A stretch of 38,886 nucleotides of DNA from IMG/VR virus record IMGVR_UViG_3300036857_000285, positions 1 to 38,886 of that record; one strand, written 5' to 3'. The notes under the pieces are model-generated. The model ran no database searches. It had not been told where the DNA came from and saw nothing but the letters and a program-made list of their open reading frames with translations. A program made the translations under genes and the position numbers. Positions 7,790-16,290 of the stretch are shown piece after piece. Position 1 is the first letter of the stretch; each line of letters starts with the position of its first letter. Origin of the DNA: a virus.

Positions 7790-8492
7790 GGAAATCAAGC
7801 CGGTCGTAGCCATCGACATCGACGGCACCCTCGGCGACTTCCACACGCACTTCCTGAAGTTCGCGACCGGTTACCTGTTCGGGAAGCCGTCGCTCAGCCC
7901 GCCTGTTGCGGCTTACGATGGAACAGTTCTATACCGTCGGTGGTTCTGCAACTACTATGGGGTCGGAGAAGATGTCTGGCGGGACATCAAGTTGGCGTAC
8001 CGACAGGGCGGGCAGAAGCGGACGATGCCTTCGTATGGCTACGGCGGGTGGCTGACTAATGCCTGTCGGCGAGCGGGGGCTGAGGTCTGGATCACGACGA
8101 CGCGGCCGTACCTCCGGCACGATAACATCGATCCGGACACGAGGTTCTGGTTGGATCGAAACGATATCGCATACGACGGGCTGATCTATGAGGAGGGGAA
8201 GTACCATCGGCTGGCGGCATTGGTGGGTAATTGGAGGGTGGCGGCCGTCCTGGAAGATTTGCCCGAGGAGTTCAACGTCGCCATGCGGCTATTCGGCAAC
8301 AACGTTCCGATCTTGTACCGAGGCGATCACAATCGGTACATTTGGGATGGGCTCCAACCTAGTCAGCTTGCTCATTCGGGCGATGTGGCGTGGAGTAGAA
8401 TCCAAGCGCGGTTGCTCACGTGGAAAGGACTGGCAGATGAGGGACGATTCGAGGGATCAGTTAGCGGAAGCTGCGGAGGGCAAGCAGCGTAG
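7755..8492 (+). CDS. HAD-superfamily phosphatase (nucleotidase-like)
   Basis: GTG 7755 is chosen because GGAGG at 7741-7745 lies 9 nt upstream; the product is 245 residues. A CSEC pair precedes the HAD motif I AIDIDGTLGDF (Asp21 and Asp23), where the first Asp is the nucleophile. Motif II-like VWITTTRP and a late VLEDLPEEF acidic motif complete the fold. Phage proteins of this layout are usually treated as 5'-deoxynucleotidases or polynucleotide phosphatases that clean up nucleotide pools; substrate cannot be read from sequence. It starts inside the upstream Rossmann gene, so the two are probably coupled. Confidence 0.75.
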   Translation: MSSPLLCSECRKEIKPVVAIDIDGTLGDFHTHFLKFATGYLFGKPSLSPPVAAYDGTVLYRRWFCNYYGVGEDVWRDIKLAYRQGGQKRTMPSYGYGGWLTNACRRAGAEVWITTTRPYLRHDNIDPDTRFWLDRNDIAYDGLIYEEGKYHRLAALVGNWRVAAVLEDLPEEFNVAMRLFGNNVPILYRGDHNRYIWDGLQPSQLAHSGDVAWSRIQARLLTWKGLADEGRFEGSVSGSCGGQAA

Positions 8493-8829
8493 GCAGGGAG
8501 GACTGGCACACAAGTCGGTGAGCGGTGATATGGATCCGGTCGCAGCGGACATCCCTGACTATGAGAAGTACAAGGCAATCCTCACACAGGCTGATGCGAT
8601 CTTCCGTGAGCGGAATCGGACCCGGCTCTCCGCTTTCAGAGGCGCTGGCTGGAAGGGAAACCTGGTCGAGGCGCGGAAGAAGATGGACAGGCTTTGGTCG
8701 ATGTGGAAAGATGGCCGCAGCCCTGAGGCGAAGGATTTTGACGAGGCACTCGATCTCATCAACGCCGTCGTCTTCACGCTCATGCTGATGGGCGAGGATG
8801 ACCCCAACGGAAGGTGGGACTGGCCGTGA
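8437..8829 (+). CDS. Small helical actinophage-type hypothetical protein
   Basis: The conserved part runs from about residue 38: DYEKYKAILTQADAIFRERN, then KKMDRLWSMW and a final DEALDLINAVVFTLMLM. This resembles a family common in mycobacteriophages (helical, ending in a D-x-x-D-I-I-N-Y-A-A-like segment), of unknown function. Two starts are possible: ATG 8437 (AAAGGA 7 nt upstream, overlapping the phosphatase gene) or ATG 8530, which would leave repeat copy A (8500-8522) intergenic with its GGTGAG end as ribosome binding site. I give the longer form with reserve. The stop overlaps the polymerase GTG. Confidence 0.7.
   Translation: MRDDSRDQLAEAAEGKQRRQGGLAHKSVSGDMDPVAADIPDYEKYKAILTQADAIFRERNRTRLSAFRGAGWKGNLVEARKKMDRLWSMWKDGRSPEAKDFDEALDLINAVVFTLMLMGEDDPNGRWDWP
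8500..8522 (+). repeat. Dispersed 23-nt element, copy A
   Basis: Ungapped match to four other copies (14179, 17372, 18482, 18534) with consensus GGACTGGCNCA...GTGAG. It directly follows the HAD phosphatase stop at 8492 and ends 7 nt before an in-frame ATG at 8530. Confidence 0.6.
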
Positions 8830-11800
8830 AGAAGGTAACTCCCAAGCACGAGAAGGTCGAGCATGAGATCCAGAAGGGACTGGGTGCACAACTGGGCTTC
8901 CACGGAGAGGTTCTTGAGCCAGGAGGCTCAGGGCACCGGACGCCGGTGGGGGTTAGACGTCAAGCCAACGGGTCGCGACACCCTATGCGTTGGGTTTCGC
9001 TTCACCATCATTCAACCTTCTCCTATGGAGACGGGTTCCAACTTCCCGAGGCGCATGTTCGCCGCGCCACTGAACTCAATATGGGGTCCATTGCCCTCAC
9101 TGAGCACGGGAATGTTAGTTCGCACATCAAGCTCGAAGGTGCGGCTAACCGCCAGGGTATCAAGCCGATCTTTGGCGTTGAGCTATACACGGGGGAGGTT
9201 GACGAAGAGCATCGAGATCAAAAGAAGAACCACCTGACGGTCCTGGCGGAGAACGCCGAGGGCTACCAGAATATGCTCTCGCTCGTTACCGACTCCTGGG
9301 ACAAAGGCTTCTACCATGAGCCCACCATCGACGGCCAGTTGCTATTTGATAAGCGTGAGGGGCTGGTCGTTCTCTCTGGGTGCCAAGGAAGTTTGTTGGC
9401 TACCAGTTTGGTCGGAGGCAAGCTCATCTCTCCAAAGTATGCTTCTTATGGACGCGGGCTTCGCGTGGCGGAGCGGTTTGCCCGTGCCTTTCCGGGTGCG
9501 TACTATTTGGAGGTACAAGCATTCCCTGAACTAGAAGCGACCTGTGCCATCAACCAGATGATTGAGCGGATCAGTCGGCGGACAGGTATCCCGCTGGTCG
9601 CTTCGATGGACGTCCACTACACCGCGCCGACCGAGGCTGAGGTTCAGAAGATCCTTCACAATGTGAGGCCCGGCGAGAAGCGAACACTCGAGGATATGGA
9701 GAGATCCTGGGGCTATGATGTACCTTTGTGTCCAGTCCTCACTGACCGGGTCCTGCTTCGTCGGCTTATTGCGACTGGACTATCGCGTCGAGCTGCGCTC
9801 TCGGCAATCAACAATGCGGCGGAAATTGCCGAGCGTTGTAACGTCACGCTCCCCAAACTCCCTGACCTTGAGTACCCACTTCCTCCTGCCTATTCGTCGG
9901 CACGTGATCTCTGGCGGGATTGGCTTGCTGATGGTTGGCGGTTCCGAGGATGTGATCGACTCCGACCGGGGCTGAGGGCACAATACCGCAGGCGGCTCCG
10001 CAAGGAGATGCGGTTGATCGAATCGAAGGGCTATGAAAACTATTTTCTCGTTGTCAGCGATGCAGTCAAATGGGCGAAGGATCATGACGTCCCTGTTGGC
10101 CCAGCCCGAGGGTCCGCGGCTGCGAGTCTCGCAGCTTGGTTGCTTCGGATCACCGAAGTGGATCCTATGCGCCACCCGCAACTGGTATTTGAACGTTTCA
10201 TCGACGAAAATCGAAAGGACATGCCTGACATCGATTTGGATTTTGATGCTCAGACCCGATGGCGTCTACGTGAGTACTTGTTGGGTAAGTACGGATCGTG
10301 TTACAATATTGGGACATTCACTTATTACCGAGCAAAGAACTCCCTCGATGACGTGGCACGGGCGCACCAAATCCCGAAGTGGGAAGTAGAGACAGTCAAG
10401 AACCAGCTCATCGAACGGTCGTCTGGCGACCTGCGAGCGAGCGCGACTATTGAGGACACAATTGAGCAATTTGACGAGAGCCGAGCAGTCGTTGAGAAGT
10501 ATCCAGAACTCAGGCGGGCAACTGACCTTGAGGGTAACATCAAGGGATTTGGAGTCCACGCGGCGGGCCTGGTTCTTGGTAAGGTCGATACGGTCGCTCC
10601 CATCCTCAAACGAAAGATCAACGGCCGTGAGGTCGAGGTCGTGGCTATTGATAAATGGGACGCTGAGCGTCAAGGTCTCCTGAAGATGGACTTCCTCGGC
10701 CTCAATACTATGTCGCTCGTAGCGACGGCGCTGCGAGAGCTGGGGATGAAACTGCAGGACCTGTACGACCTACCGCTCGACCTGCCCGAACCGATCAAAG
10801 TAATCCACGACAATGACGTCGTGGGGATCTTCCAGTTCGAGGGTCGGGCGGTACGACTCGTCAACGGCCAGATCAAACCCGACAACTTCAACGAGATATG
10901 CGATGTCACCTCACTGGCTCGTCCTGGACCTCTACACAACGGAGCGGCCGAGGCTTATGCGCAGATCAAGTCTGGTAAGGCGGAACCAGAGCGTCTACAC
11001 CCTGCGCTTGACCGCATCCTCATGGGTACTTACTACCAGATTGTTTACCAAGAACAGATCCTGCGCATTGTTCGTGAAATTGGCGACTTCGACTGGACTG
11101 CGGCGGCGTACATTCGCAAAATCATATCAAAGAAGCTAGGCGACCAGGAGTTCAACCGACAGAAAGAGAGGTTCATGCAGGGTGCGGCTAGCATTCACAA
11201 CCGAATGGACGTCCCGCCAATGGAAGGGGATATCGCCGAGCGAGTCTGGGGAGGTTGTATCACATCTGGTTCTTATGCGTTCAACTTTGCGCATGCATGC
11301 TCATATGGAATGCTCAGCTACTGGTGCGCGTGGCTCAAGACCCACTATCCGCAGGTGTTCTATATGGCTGCGCTTCGCACCATGGGAGATGACCGCCGGA
11401 ACACTCTCATCAGAGATGCGATCAAGCACGGTATCGAGATCAAGCCTCCGAGTGTACGACGGTCCGGTCACACATGGTCTTCGGTTCGGCGGAATGGGGG
11501 AGGGCGTCCTCCTGCTATCCGAATGGGCTTTGAACAGCTGCCTGGAATCGCTACGAAGATGGCGGACGCGATCATAGAGGCACGCGGAGAGCGTGGGGCT
11601 GAGCACGGATGGACCTCGTGGGACGATCTCAACCAGGTGAAGGGGATTGGCCCGGCGAAGCTGGATAAGATTCTGACGTTTATCTCGGCGGATGATCCGT
11701 TCGGAGTCTTTGACGTAGACAGGCGGATCTTGGAGGCCAAGAAGGACCTATGGCGGTTCAGACTTCGACACCCAACGCACAAGTCAACCGACATTCCGTA

Positions 11801-12179
11801 TGAGGCCGGCAAGCAGGTACTGGCGACCTGGATGGGGGTCGTCCGCAAGAAGAACCTCCGTGACATCTACGAGACAAACGCAAGGGCCGGCAAGATCATC
11901 GACCCGACGCAGATCAAAGAGCCGGACTTGCGAGAGTTTATGCTACTCGTCTGCGAGGACGACGAAGACATCCTTCAGCTGCGCGTAGACCGGTTCAAGT
12001 ATCCGGCGATGCGCGACGCACTGTGGGCCATCAAGGAGGATACGGATGTCATTTGGGTTCAAGGATTCAAGCGGGGATACCGCTCAGCCCGCGAGCTAGT
12101 TGTCAACAGGATGGTCGTGATTGAGCTCGACGAGGATCGGGAGCAGGAGGCGGACAATGGCGTCGAAGCCGAAGCCTGA
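8826..12179 (+). CDS. dnaE: DNA polymerase III alpha subunit (DnaE-type)
   Basis: A 1117-residue C-family polymerase. The start is GTG 8826, forming a GTGA overlap with the upstream stop; an in-frame GTG at 8814 is an alternative. The PHP domain begins around residue 57 (SLHHHSTFSYGDG, TEHGN). GPARGSAAASL near 425 and PDIDLDFD near 468 are the palm motifs with two catalytic aspartates; the third is in LLKMDFLGL. A helix-hairpin-helix (VKGIGPAKLDKI) lies near 937. Length matches bacterial DnaE. It is the replicative polymerase of the phage, acting with the primase-helicase at 4239. The first 55 residues before MRWVSLHHHS are extra relative to typical DnaE and rich in charged residues. No separate proofreading exonuclease is visible. 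Confidence 0.93.
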   Translation: MKKVTPKHEKVEHEIQKGLGAQLGFHGEVLEPGGSGHRTPVGVRRQANGSRHPMRWVSLHHHSTFSYGDGFQLPEAHVRRATELNMGSIALTEHGNVSSHIKLEGAANRQGIKPIFGVELYTGEVDEEHRDQKKNHLTVLAENAEGYQNMLSLVTDSWDKGFYHEPTIDGQLLFDKREGLVVLSGCQGSLLATSLVGGKLISPKYASYGRGLRVAERFARAFPGAYYLEVQAFPELEATCAINQMIERISRRTGIPLVASMDVHYTAPTEAEVQKILHNVRPGEKRTLEDMERSWGYDVPLCPVLTDRVLLRRLIATGLSRRAALSAINNAAEIAERCNVTLPKLPDLEYPLPPAYSSARDLWRDWLADGWRFRGCDRLRPGLRAQYRRRLRKEMRLIESKGYENYFLVVSDAVKWAKDHDVPVGPARGSAAASLAAWLLRITEVDPMRHPQLVFERFIDENRKDMPDIDLDFDAQTRWRLREYLLGKYGSCYNIGTFTYYRAKNSLDDVARAHQIPKWEVETVKNQLIERSSGDLRASATIEDTIEQFDESRAVVEKYPELRRATDLEGNIKGFGVHAAGLVLGKVDTVAPILKRKINGREVEVVAIDKWDAERQGLLKMDFLGLNTMSLVATALRELGMKLQDLYDLPLDLPEPIKVIHDNDVVGIFQFEGRAVRLVNGQIKPDNFNEICDVTSLARPGPLHNGAAEAYAQIKSGKAEPERLHPALDRILMGTYYQIVYQEQILRIVREIGDFDWTAAAYIRKIISKKLGDQEFNRQKERFMQGAASIHNRMDVPPMEGDIAERVWGGCITSGSYAFNFAHACSYGMLSYWCAWLKTHYPQVFYMAALRTMGDDRRNTLIRDAIKHGIEIKPPSVRRSGHTWSSVRRNGGGRPPAIRMGFEQLPGIATKMADAIIEARGERGAEHGWTSWDDLNQVKGIGPAKLDKILTFISADDPFGVFDVDRRILEAKKDLWRFRLRHPTHKSTDIPYEAGKQVLATWMGVVRKKNLRDIYETNARAGKIIDPTQIKEPDLREFMLLVCEDDEDILQLRVDRFKYPAMRDALWAIKEDTDVIWVQGFKRGYRSARELVVNRMVVIELDEDREQEADNGVEAEA

Positions 12180-12711
12180 ACCGATCCTTGGGCGGATCAA
12201 CTGTGCGCGTTGTTCTCGTTGGCGCCATCTGATTGACTTTCCCGCGCGCTACTACAAGACCAAGACTGGTAAGATCTGGCGACGCGAGAACGTTTGTGAA
12301 GTGTGTCGGCGCGCGGGCTGGAATCGGCATTATGATTCGCTCAGTTATGAGGAGAAGAAGCGTCGTTGGACGGTAGCAAATAGGGCTCGGCAGAAGAAGA
12401 TCGAGACAGTCAATGAGGCCAAGGCTCTTCGGCATGAGGTGACTGGCAAGCTGAACGGCCGGCTGGTGTCGATTGTCCCGTTCCGGATGTGGTTGATCAA
12501 GAAATTGAAGCAATATGAGAGTCTCGAAGAACTCTCAAGGCGGACCGGGGTCAACCACTCGCAGTTGACAAAGTACATCCAAGGTTACGAGTGGAACGAG
12601 AGCCTCACTTGCGACCCAAAGCCGGTCCTGACGTTGCCAATTACCGTAGTGGACAAGGCTCTCCAAAAAGAGGGGACAGACCATTTGAGGAGTATTGGAT
12701 ATGAGTCTTAG
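12157..12711 (+). CDS. Zinc-ribbon plus helix-turn-helix DNA-binding protein
   Basis: ATG 12157 follows AGGAGG by 6 nt and overlaps the end of the polymerase gene; the product is 184 residues. An N-terminal zinc ribbon is formed by Cys16/Cys19 and Cys47/Cys50 (CARC and CEVC). The C-terminal third carries a helix-turn-helix, SLEELSRRTGVNHSQLTKYI. This suggests a sequence-specific DNA- or RNA-binding regulator. The CxxC spacing is also seen in HNH/endonuclease VII-like phage proteins, but no HNH catalytic histidines are evident, so a nuclease role is not favoured. Partner and target are unknown. Confidence 0.7.
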   Translation: MASKPKPEPILGRINCARCSRWRHLIDFPARYYKTKTGKIWRRENVCEVCRRAGWNRHYDSLSYEEKKRRWTVANRARQKKIETVNEAKALRHEVTGKLNGRLVSIVPFRMWLIKKLKQYESLEELSRRTGVNHSQLTKYIQGYEWNESLTCDPKPVLTLPITVVDKALQKEGTDHLRSIGYES

Positions 12712-12964
12712 GGACGAAGTCAATCAGGGACGGTTACGTAGCGATCATCTGTACTATCCAAGGACGGGGGCTGAGCCTTGGGGTCTTTGTGGCGAGTGTG
12801 GTCTGGCGGAGGCCGCGCACGAAGGGGCAGTGGCCCCCTATGACCCGGTGAAGTCTGCAGAGATTCGGGCCATGTATCTACAGTCAGATTACCGGAAACC
12901 GGTAGATCGTACCAATGGAGGTTCAAATGACGTACCAGATCGAACTGATCGAGGGGATCATTGA
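12701..12964 (+). CDS. Small CxxC hypothetical protein (87 aa)
   Basis: ATG 12701 lies 9 nt after GAGGAG and overlaps the preceding stop at 12709-12711. Residues around 31-34 form a CGEC pair followed by GLAEAAH, a half zinc site with a possible histidine ligand. The C-terminal part (RKPVDRTNGGSNDVPDRT) overlaps the ribosome binding site and start of thyX, so it may be under two constraints. No family recognised. It is part of the continuous replication-nucleotide operon. Confidence 0.6.
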   Translation: MSLRDEVNQGRLRSDHLYYPRTGAEPWGLCGECGLAEAAHEGAVAPYDPVKSAEIRAMYLQSDYRKPVDRTNGGSNDVPDRTDRGDH

Positions 12965-13910
12965 CGACGGCCTGACCAAGGACGTCGCCTTCAACCGGAA
13001 GTCGTTTGGGCTTCCGGGCCATGTGTCGCCGTACGACCAGGCGCTGATCTTCGTCGGTCTCTCGGACATCGACGTTCGCCTGGTCCAAGGCATCAACGAA
13101 GATGACTTCCGTCGCACTTTGTCGCGCGCCATCAACGCGACGTCAGGTGTCGACCTCAGCAACCCGCCCGACGAGGGTGACTGGGAGGAGATGCTGAAGG
13201 GCGGACTCCAAACGGCGCTAGAGACCCAAACGATCGTGTTCGAGGTCTCGGGCGTGACCCGGACCGCAACGCACCAGATTGTCCGTTCGCGTAGGGCAAG
13301 TTTCCACCAGCAGTCGCAGCGGGCCTCGTTCATGGGCTACGAACCCAATGTGCGGATGCCGAAGTCTGTGTACAACAACGAGCGCGCTCGGCTGGCGTTC
13401 GAGGCGGCGGCCGAGGCATCAGCCCACGCGTACCGGGTTGCGGTCTCGGAAGACATCTCATATCAGGATGCGCGGTTCGCGCTTCTGGAGGGGACGACGA
13501 CCTACATTCTCTGCGAGTACCCGGTGCGCGAATTCCTCGCGCTGTACGCCTACCGGGCCTGCTCGATGTTCCAATGGGAGATTTGCCACACGGTTCGGGA
13601 GATGGGTCGGGTCCTGACCGAGCGGTATCCCTGGCTGGCTCCGTACGTCAAGATCAGCTGCGAAAAGACGCACGGCGCGCTCGACGCGATCCCGAGCACC
13701 ACTGTGGAGTTTGGCGACCACAAGATGGCGGTCACCGACGACCCCGAGGCAACAGCTCACACCTGTACGTTCCAGGGATGGGAGGAAGTCGATGAGCAGT
13801 GTGACTTCCCTTGGGCGCGCGAAACTAACCGGCAGTTCCGCTCGGACCGGCATGTGATCCGCAAGACTTGCGTCCAGCATCAGTACCTCGATCAGGAGGG
13901 GAAGATTTGA
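12927..13910 (+). CDS. thyX: Flavin-dependent thymidylate synthase ThyX
   Basis: A 327-residue ThyX homologue. The signature RHRxxSFxxQSxR appears as RSRRASFHQQSQR at about residues 120-132, with Ser in place of the second signature residue His. Further conserved patches are VYNNERARLAFE, the REFLALYAYRACSMFQWEI helix and YPWLAPYVK. ThyX makes dTMP from dUMP using methylenetetrahydrofolate, FAD and NADPH, supplying thymidine for phage DNA synthesis. GGAGG is 5 nt before ATG 12927; an ATG at 12915 is a less likely start. The chain is somewhat longer than typical ThyX, with a Cys-containing C-terminal extension (DEQCDFPW, RKTCVQHQY). It overlaps its upstream and downstream neighbours. Confidence 0.93.
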   Translation: MTYQIELIEGIIDDGLTKDVAFNRKSFGLPGHVSPYDQALIFVGLSDIDVRLVQGINEDDFRRTLSRAINATSGVDLSNPPDEGDWEEMLKGGLQTALETQTIVFEVSGVTRTATHQIVRSRRASFHQQSQRASFMGYEPNVRMPKSVYNNERARLAFEAAAEASAHAYRVAVSEDISYQDARFALLEGTTTYILCEYPVREFLALYAYRACSMFQWEICHTVREMGRVLTERYPWLAPYVKISCEKTHGALDAIPSTTVEFGDHKMAVTDDPEATAHTCTFQGWEEVDEQCDFPWARETNRQFRSDRHVIRKTCVQHQYLDQEGKI

Positions 13911-14128
13911 TGGACATTCGGCTTCAAATTACGCGGCCCATGATGACGTCGATCCCGTGGGTCACGATCGATGTCAACAACGCATCGACGGATGACGTGG
14001 TCTCGGTTATGCCTATCATTCAGACAGCGGCCGAGGCGATTCTGACCGCCGCCCAGCCCGCCCGGGACTCAGTAAGCCCTTCCAAGAGCACCACCAAGCG
14101 GGCCGTCGTCGATCGGCCGCAGGCATGA
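13910..14128 (+). CDS. Small hypothetical protein (72 aa)
   Basis: ATG 13910 overlaps the thyX TGA and follows AGGAGGGG. The first half (MDIRLQITRPMMTSIPWVTI) is strand-rich, and the tail is basic and Ser/Thr/Lys-rich (SPSKSTTKRAVVDRP). No motif recognised. It is the last gene before an intrinsic terminator-like hairpin at 14134-14171, so it closes the long early operon. Confidence 0.6.
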   Translation: MDIRLQITRPMMTSIPWVTIDVNNASTDDVVSVMPIIQTAAEAILTAAQPARDSVSPSKSTTKRAVVDRPQA

Positions 14129-14133
14129 TTGAT

Positions 14134-14171
14134 TTATCCGGCGGGCGTTATCTGTTTCGGATAATTTTTTT
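14134..14171 (+). terminator. Rho-independent terminator
   Basis: TTATCCG at 14134-14140 pairs with CGGATAA at 14158-14164 and is followed by seven T residues at 14165-14171. It lies 6 nt after the stop of the gene ending at 14128. This is the only hairpin in the window with a proper U-tract. Confidence 0.75.
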
Positions 14172-14178
14172 ACAGAGG

Positions 14179-14201
14179 GGACTGGCACACAAATGGGTGA
14201 G
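14179..14201 (+). repeat. Dispersed 23-nt element, copy B
   Basis: Shares GGACTGGCACACAA with copy A and ends GTGAG like all copies. It lies 7 nt downstream of the terminator T-run and upstream of the gene at 14233, so it would be in the 5' region of any transcript starting there. Confidence 0.6.
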
Positions 14202-14232
14202 ATCACAGATGGGCTTCTCGTCAGGAGGTCAC

Positions 14233-14499
14233 ATGAGTGATTATCTGTACGTCCAGGTTTGGTGGGAGACAGATCAGTACGGCTTTCAGTGGTGTCATGC
14301 GGTCGTAGTCCTTCAGGGCGTGCCTCAGATCGAGCGAAGTGCGCGGCGTGAGAAGAGTGGCGAACTCTCGAATCCTGAGACAGCTCGGCAGACGGCGATT
14401 AGCCTTTGCAAGCACGAGTTCTGTCGCTCAATCAAGGACTTCCGCGACGCCCAGTCGGACGGGGCGAAAAAGGGGTTGGAGAAGCAGGATTCTCACTAG
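14233..14499 (+). CDS. Small hypothetical protein (88 aa)
   Basis: ATG 14233 is placed 3-4 nt after AGGAGGT. The product has an aromatic strand-rich N-terminus (DYLYVQVWWETDQYGFQW) and a helical C-terminus with two cysteines (SLCKHEFCRS). It stands alone between a terminator and the second promoter module. No function recognised. Confidence 0.65.
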   Translation: MSDYLYVQVWWETDQYGFQWCHAVVVLQGVPQIERSARREKSGELSNPETARQTAISLCKHEFCRSIKDFRDAQSDGAKKGLEKQDSH

Positions 14500-14505
14500 A
14501 TTCCC

Positions 14506-14581
14506 ATCGATCTCCCGGCTGCTTCCATAAGGTCGGGAAGGTCCGCTAGGGCTAGCTATTTCCTATGAAACCCAGTATACT
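14506..14581 (+). promoter_or_regulatory. Promoter module, copy 2 (TATACT with conserved upstream block)
   Basis: ATCGATCTCC at 14506-14515, GGAAGGT at 14536-14542, CTATTT at 14556-14561 and TATACT at 14576-14581 repeat the order found at 1106-1204, though about 23 nt shorter overall. The -35 region is less clear. It precedes the gene at 14609 after a terminator, so it likely begins a new transcription unit. Two diverged copies suggest co-regulation by one phage or host factor. Confidence 0.6.
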
Positions 14582-14608
14582 TAGAGGAGACCGCGAAGGG
14601 AGGTGAAT

Positions 14609-15424
14609 ATGAGCGAAAGAGAAGAAGCAGCGAAGTTTCTTACCAAACTCACGGACCGATTCCTGTATCAACTCTCACACGACAAGGTTCCTGGCGGAAG
14701 ACACGGTCGTTTGTTGAATGATCTTGGGATTGTTTATGACGTGTTTGGTGACGGCAAGAAGTTCCGAGTTGGAATTCTCGGGGCCAGCTTGATCAGTAAA
14801 GAGATTGAGCGAAGGCGATCCCGGATGTCGAAGGAAGCGCGGCGAACTGCAAACATCATTACAGATGAGGAGAAGCGTCGACGCAAGATCGAGCGCGACG
14901 TACGCATAGTTCAAAGGCGGATTGAGCTAGAGCGTCAGGAGGAGGTTCGGACTCGGATGTCCGACGAGGAGCGTTGGGCGGAATCGTACAGGACTGGACG
15001 GCCAATCTACGACCGTTTGAACGATCATAGCCTGAACCCCGTCGTCGACGGAATGAAGCGACTGAGCGAGGTTTTCATGGGACAAGCAGCGCGCGGGCTG
15101 AGTCACACCAAGTGCGTTACCTGCAAGTGCGAGATTGACTATAAAATGCTCAGAGTCTTTGACCGCAGGAAGAAATACGAATGTGTGATTTGCGGATCGA
15201 TGATTCGGCCGAAGAAGGTGCCGAAGGTCTCTGGGCGAAACAATAACAGGCCAAGAACTGAGCAAGAAAGGAATATGGGCCAGCTTGCGACGATTGTTCT
15301 GGGCGAGTCGGGGTTTTGCGCGATTGTCTGCACGGACTGCCGCGATCACTGCTCGTCCTGCTGGACCGACGGAACGTACAAGTACCTGATCCGAAAGTAT
15401 GGAGTAGATCTGCGTGACTCATAG
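14609..15424 (+). CDS. Coiled-coil protein with zinc-binding cysteine clusters
   Basis: ATG 14609 follows GGGAGGTG by about 5 nt; 271 residues. Residues about 70-125 are a long, highly charged helical region likely to form a coiled coil (EIERRRSRMSKEARR, RRKIERDVRIVQRRIELERQ). From about 168, CVTCKC and YECVICG form a first CxxC pair set, and near the C-terminus CTDCRDHCSSC provides a second. The protein probably binds one or two zinc ions and nucleic acid, but I do not recognise the family. Codon use is somewhat less GC-rich than its neighbours. First gene after promoter module 2. Confidence 0.7.
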   Translation: MSEREEAAKFLTKLTDRFLYQLSHDKVPGGRHGRLLNDLGIVYDVFGDGKKFRVGILGASLISKEIERRRSRMSKEARRTANIITDEEKRRRKIERDVRIVQRRIELERQEEVRTRMSDEERWAESYRTGRPIYDRLNDHSLNPVVDGMKRLSEVFMGQAARGLSHTKCVTCKCEIDYKMLRVFDRRKKYECVICGSMIRPKKVPKVSGRNNNRPRTEQERNMGQLATIVLGESGFCAIVCTDCRDHCSSCWTDGTYKYLIRKYGVDLRDS

Positions 15425-15683
15425 CTTCAGTGTTGATTCTGATAGTCCTGAGGTCCGGCGGCGCAAGTACCGCCGGACTCAGCCCCAGTGCCGACTGTGT
15501 TGGCAGAAGGAGCATCCGGATAAAAAGTGCGGGGAGTTGCTGTCCGGTTCGGCCGAGCGCTGCGTGACGTGCGGTGGCTGGTTTCGGGTGATTGTGTGGA
15601 TCGAGATTGATCCGGTGGAAGCTCCGTACCCCTCGTTGCTGAATGTCCCAGATGGCCGGGGACTTGATAGGGAGGCTTACTGA
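15414..15683 (+). CDS. Small zinc-ribbon protein (89 aa)
   Basis: GTG 15414 overlaps the previous stop and lies 8-9 nt after GGAG. CRLC near residue 26 and CVTCGGW near 50, with a further Cys in KKCGEL, form a probable C4 zinc ribbon. The C-terminus (VIVWIEIDPVEAPYP) is strand-like. Function unknown; location immediately before a RuvC-like resolvase hints at a DNA-related role. Confidence 0.65.
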   Translation: MTHSFSVDSDSPEVRRRKYRRTQPQCRLCWQKEHPDKKCGELLSGSAERCVTCGGWFRVIVWIEIDPVEAPYPSLLNVPDGRGLDREAY

Positions 15684-16235
15684 GTGTTCTCGGAAAGCGG
15701 GCATAAGGCCATAATTGGCGTTGATGCTGGGAAAACGACGGGCTTGGCTTGGGGAATGTTTTCGCCCCGCCTGCGTGACAATGTGGGGTTGTGGCATGCT
15801 TTGGCGCGGGGGCGGCGTTGTGGATGGGCTGAGGTTGGGGGCGGGGAGGACATGTTCGAGAACGGGGTCGCTGCTTGTAAGCGGGTGACCGATTTGATCG
15901 GGGACTGGAACATGGGCCCGTGGGGAATTGGGGTGGGCGATGTGATCGTTATGGTCGAGCACTTTCAGGTTCAAAAGCGGGCGGTGGGTGGCACTTTTGA
16001 ATCAACTGTGGCGCCGGTGTTTGTGACCGGGATGTTGACAGGGGCGCTGATTGGGGCGGGCTGGGGTCGGTGCCTTGCTTTCTGTATGCCAAGTGAGTCG
16101 AAGGCGCTTGGTACTGATGCGCGGTTGCGGGCTCTTGGGCGGGCGACCGGTGGGCGGCGGGGCTGGGTGCGAGGTAAGCGGCATGCGAGGGACGCTTGGA
16201 GACTTGTTAGTGTCGGATTGGAGAAGACACCGTGA
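15684..16235 (+). CDS. RuvC-like Holliday junction resolvase (RNase H fold)
   Basis: GTG 15684 sits 8 nt after GGGAGG; 183 residues. The first strand AIIGVDAGKTTGLAW carries the catalytic Asp14. VMVEHF near residue 90 supplies the second carboxylate (Glu) and KRHARDAWRL near 167 the His/Asp pair of the last helix. This arrangement matches phage RuvC-like resolvases, which cut branched DNA before packaging or during recombination. The gene's end merges into a 3 x 12-bp tandem repeat. The sequence is G-rich on the + strand. Confidence 0.8.
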   Translation: MFSESGHKAIIGVDAGKTTGLAWGMFSPRLRDNVGLWHALARGRRCGWAEVGGGEDMFENGVAACKRVTDLIGDWNMGPWGIGVGDVIVMVEHFQVQKRAVGGTFESTVAPVFVTGMLTGALIGAGWGRCLAFCMPSESKALGTDARLRALGRATGGRRGWVRGKRHARDAWRLVSVGLEKTP

Positions 16236-16270
16236 CATCGAACCGGACATCGAACCGGACATCGAACCGG
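16235..16270 (+). repeat. Tandem repeat, 3 x 12 bp (ACATCGAACCGG)
   Basis: Three perfect copies at 16235-16246, 16247-16258 and 16259-16270 begin at the last base of the resolvase stop codon. The flanking 11-mer GACACCGTGAC occurs at 16226-16236 and again at 16285-16295, the second copy containing the GTG used as the next gene's start. The pattern looks like replication slippage at the gene junction. Confidence 0.9.
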
Positions 16271-16290
16271 ACTAAAGTGCGAGTGACACC

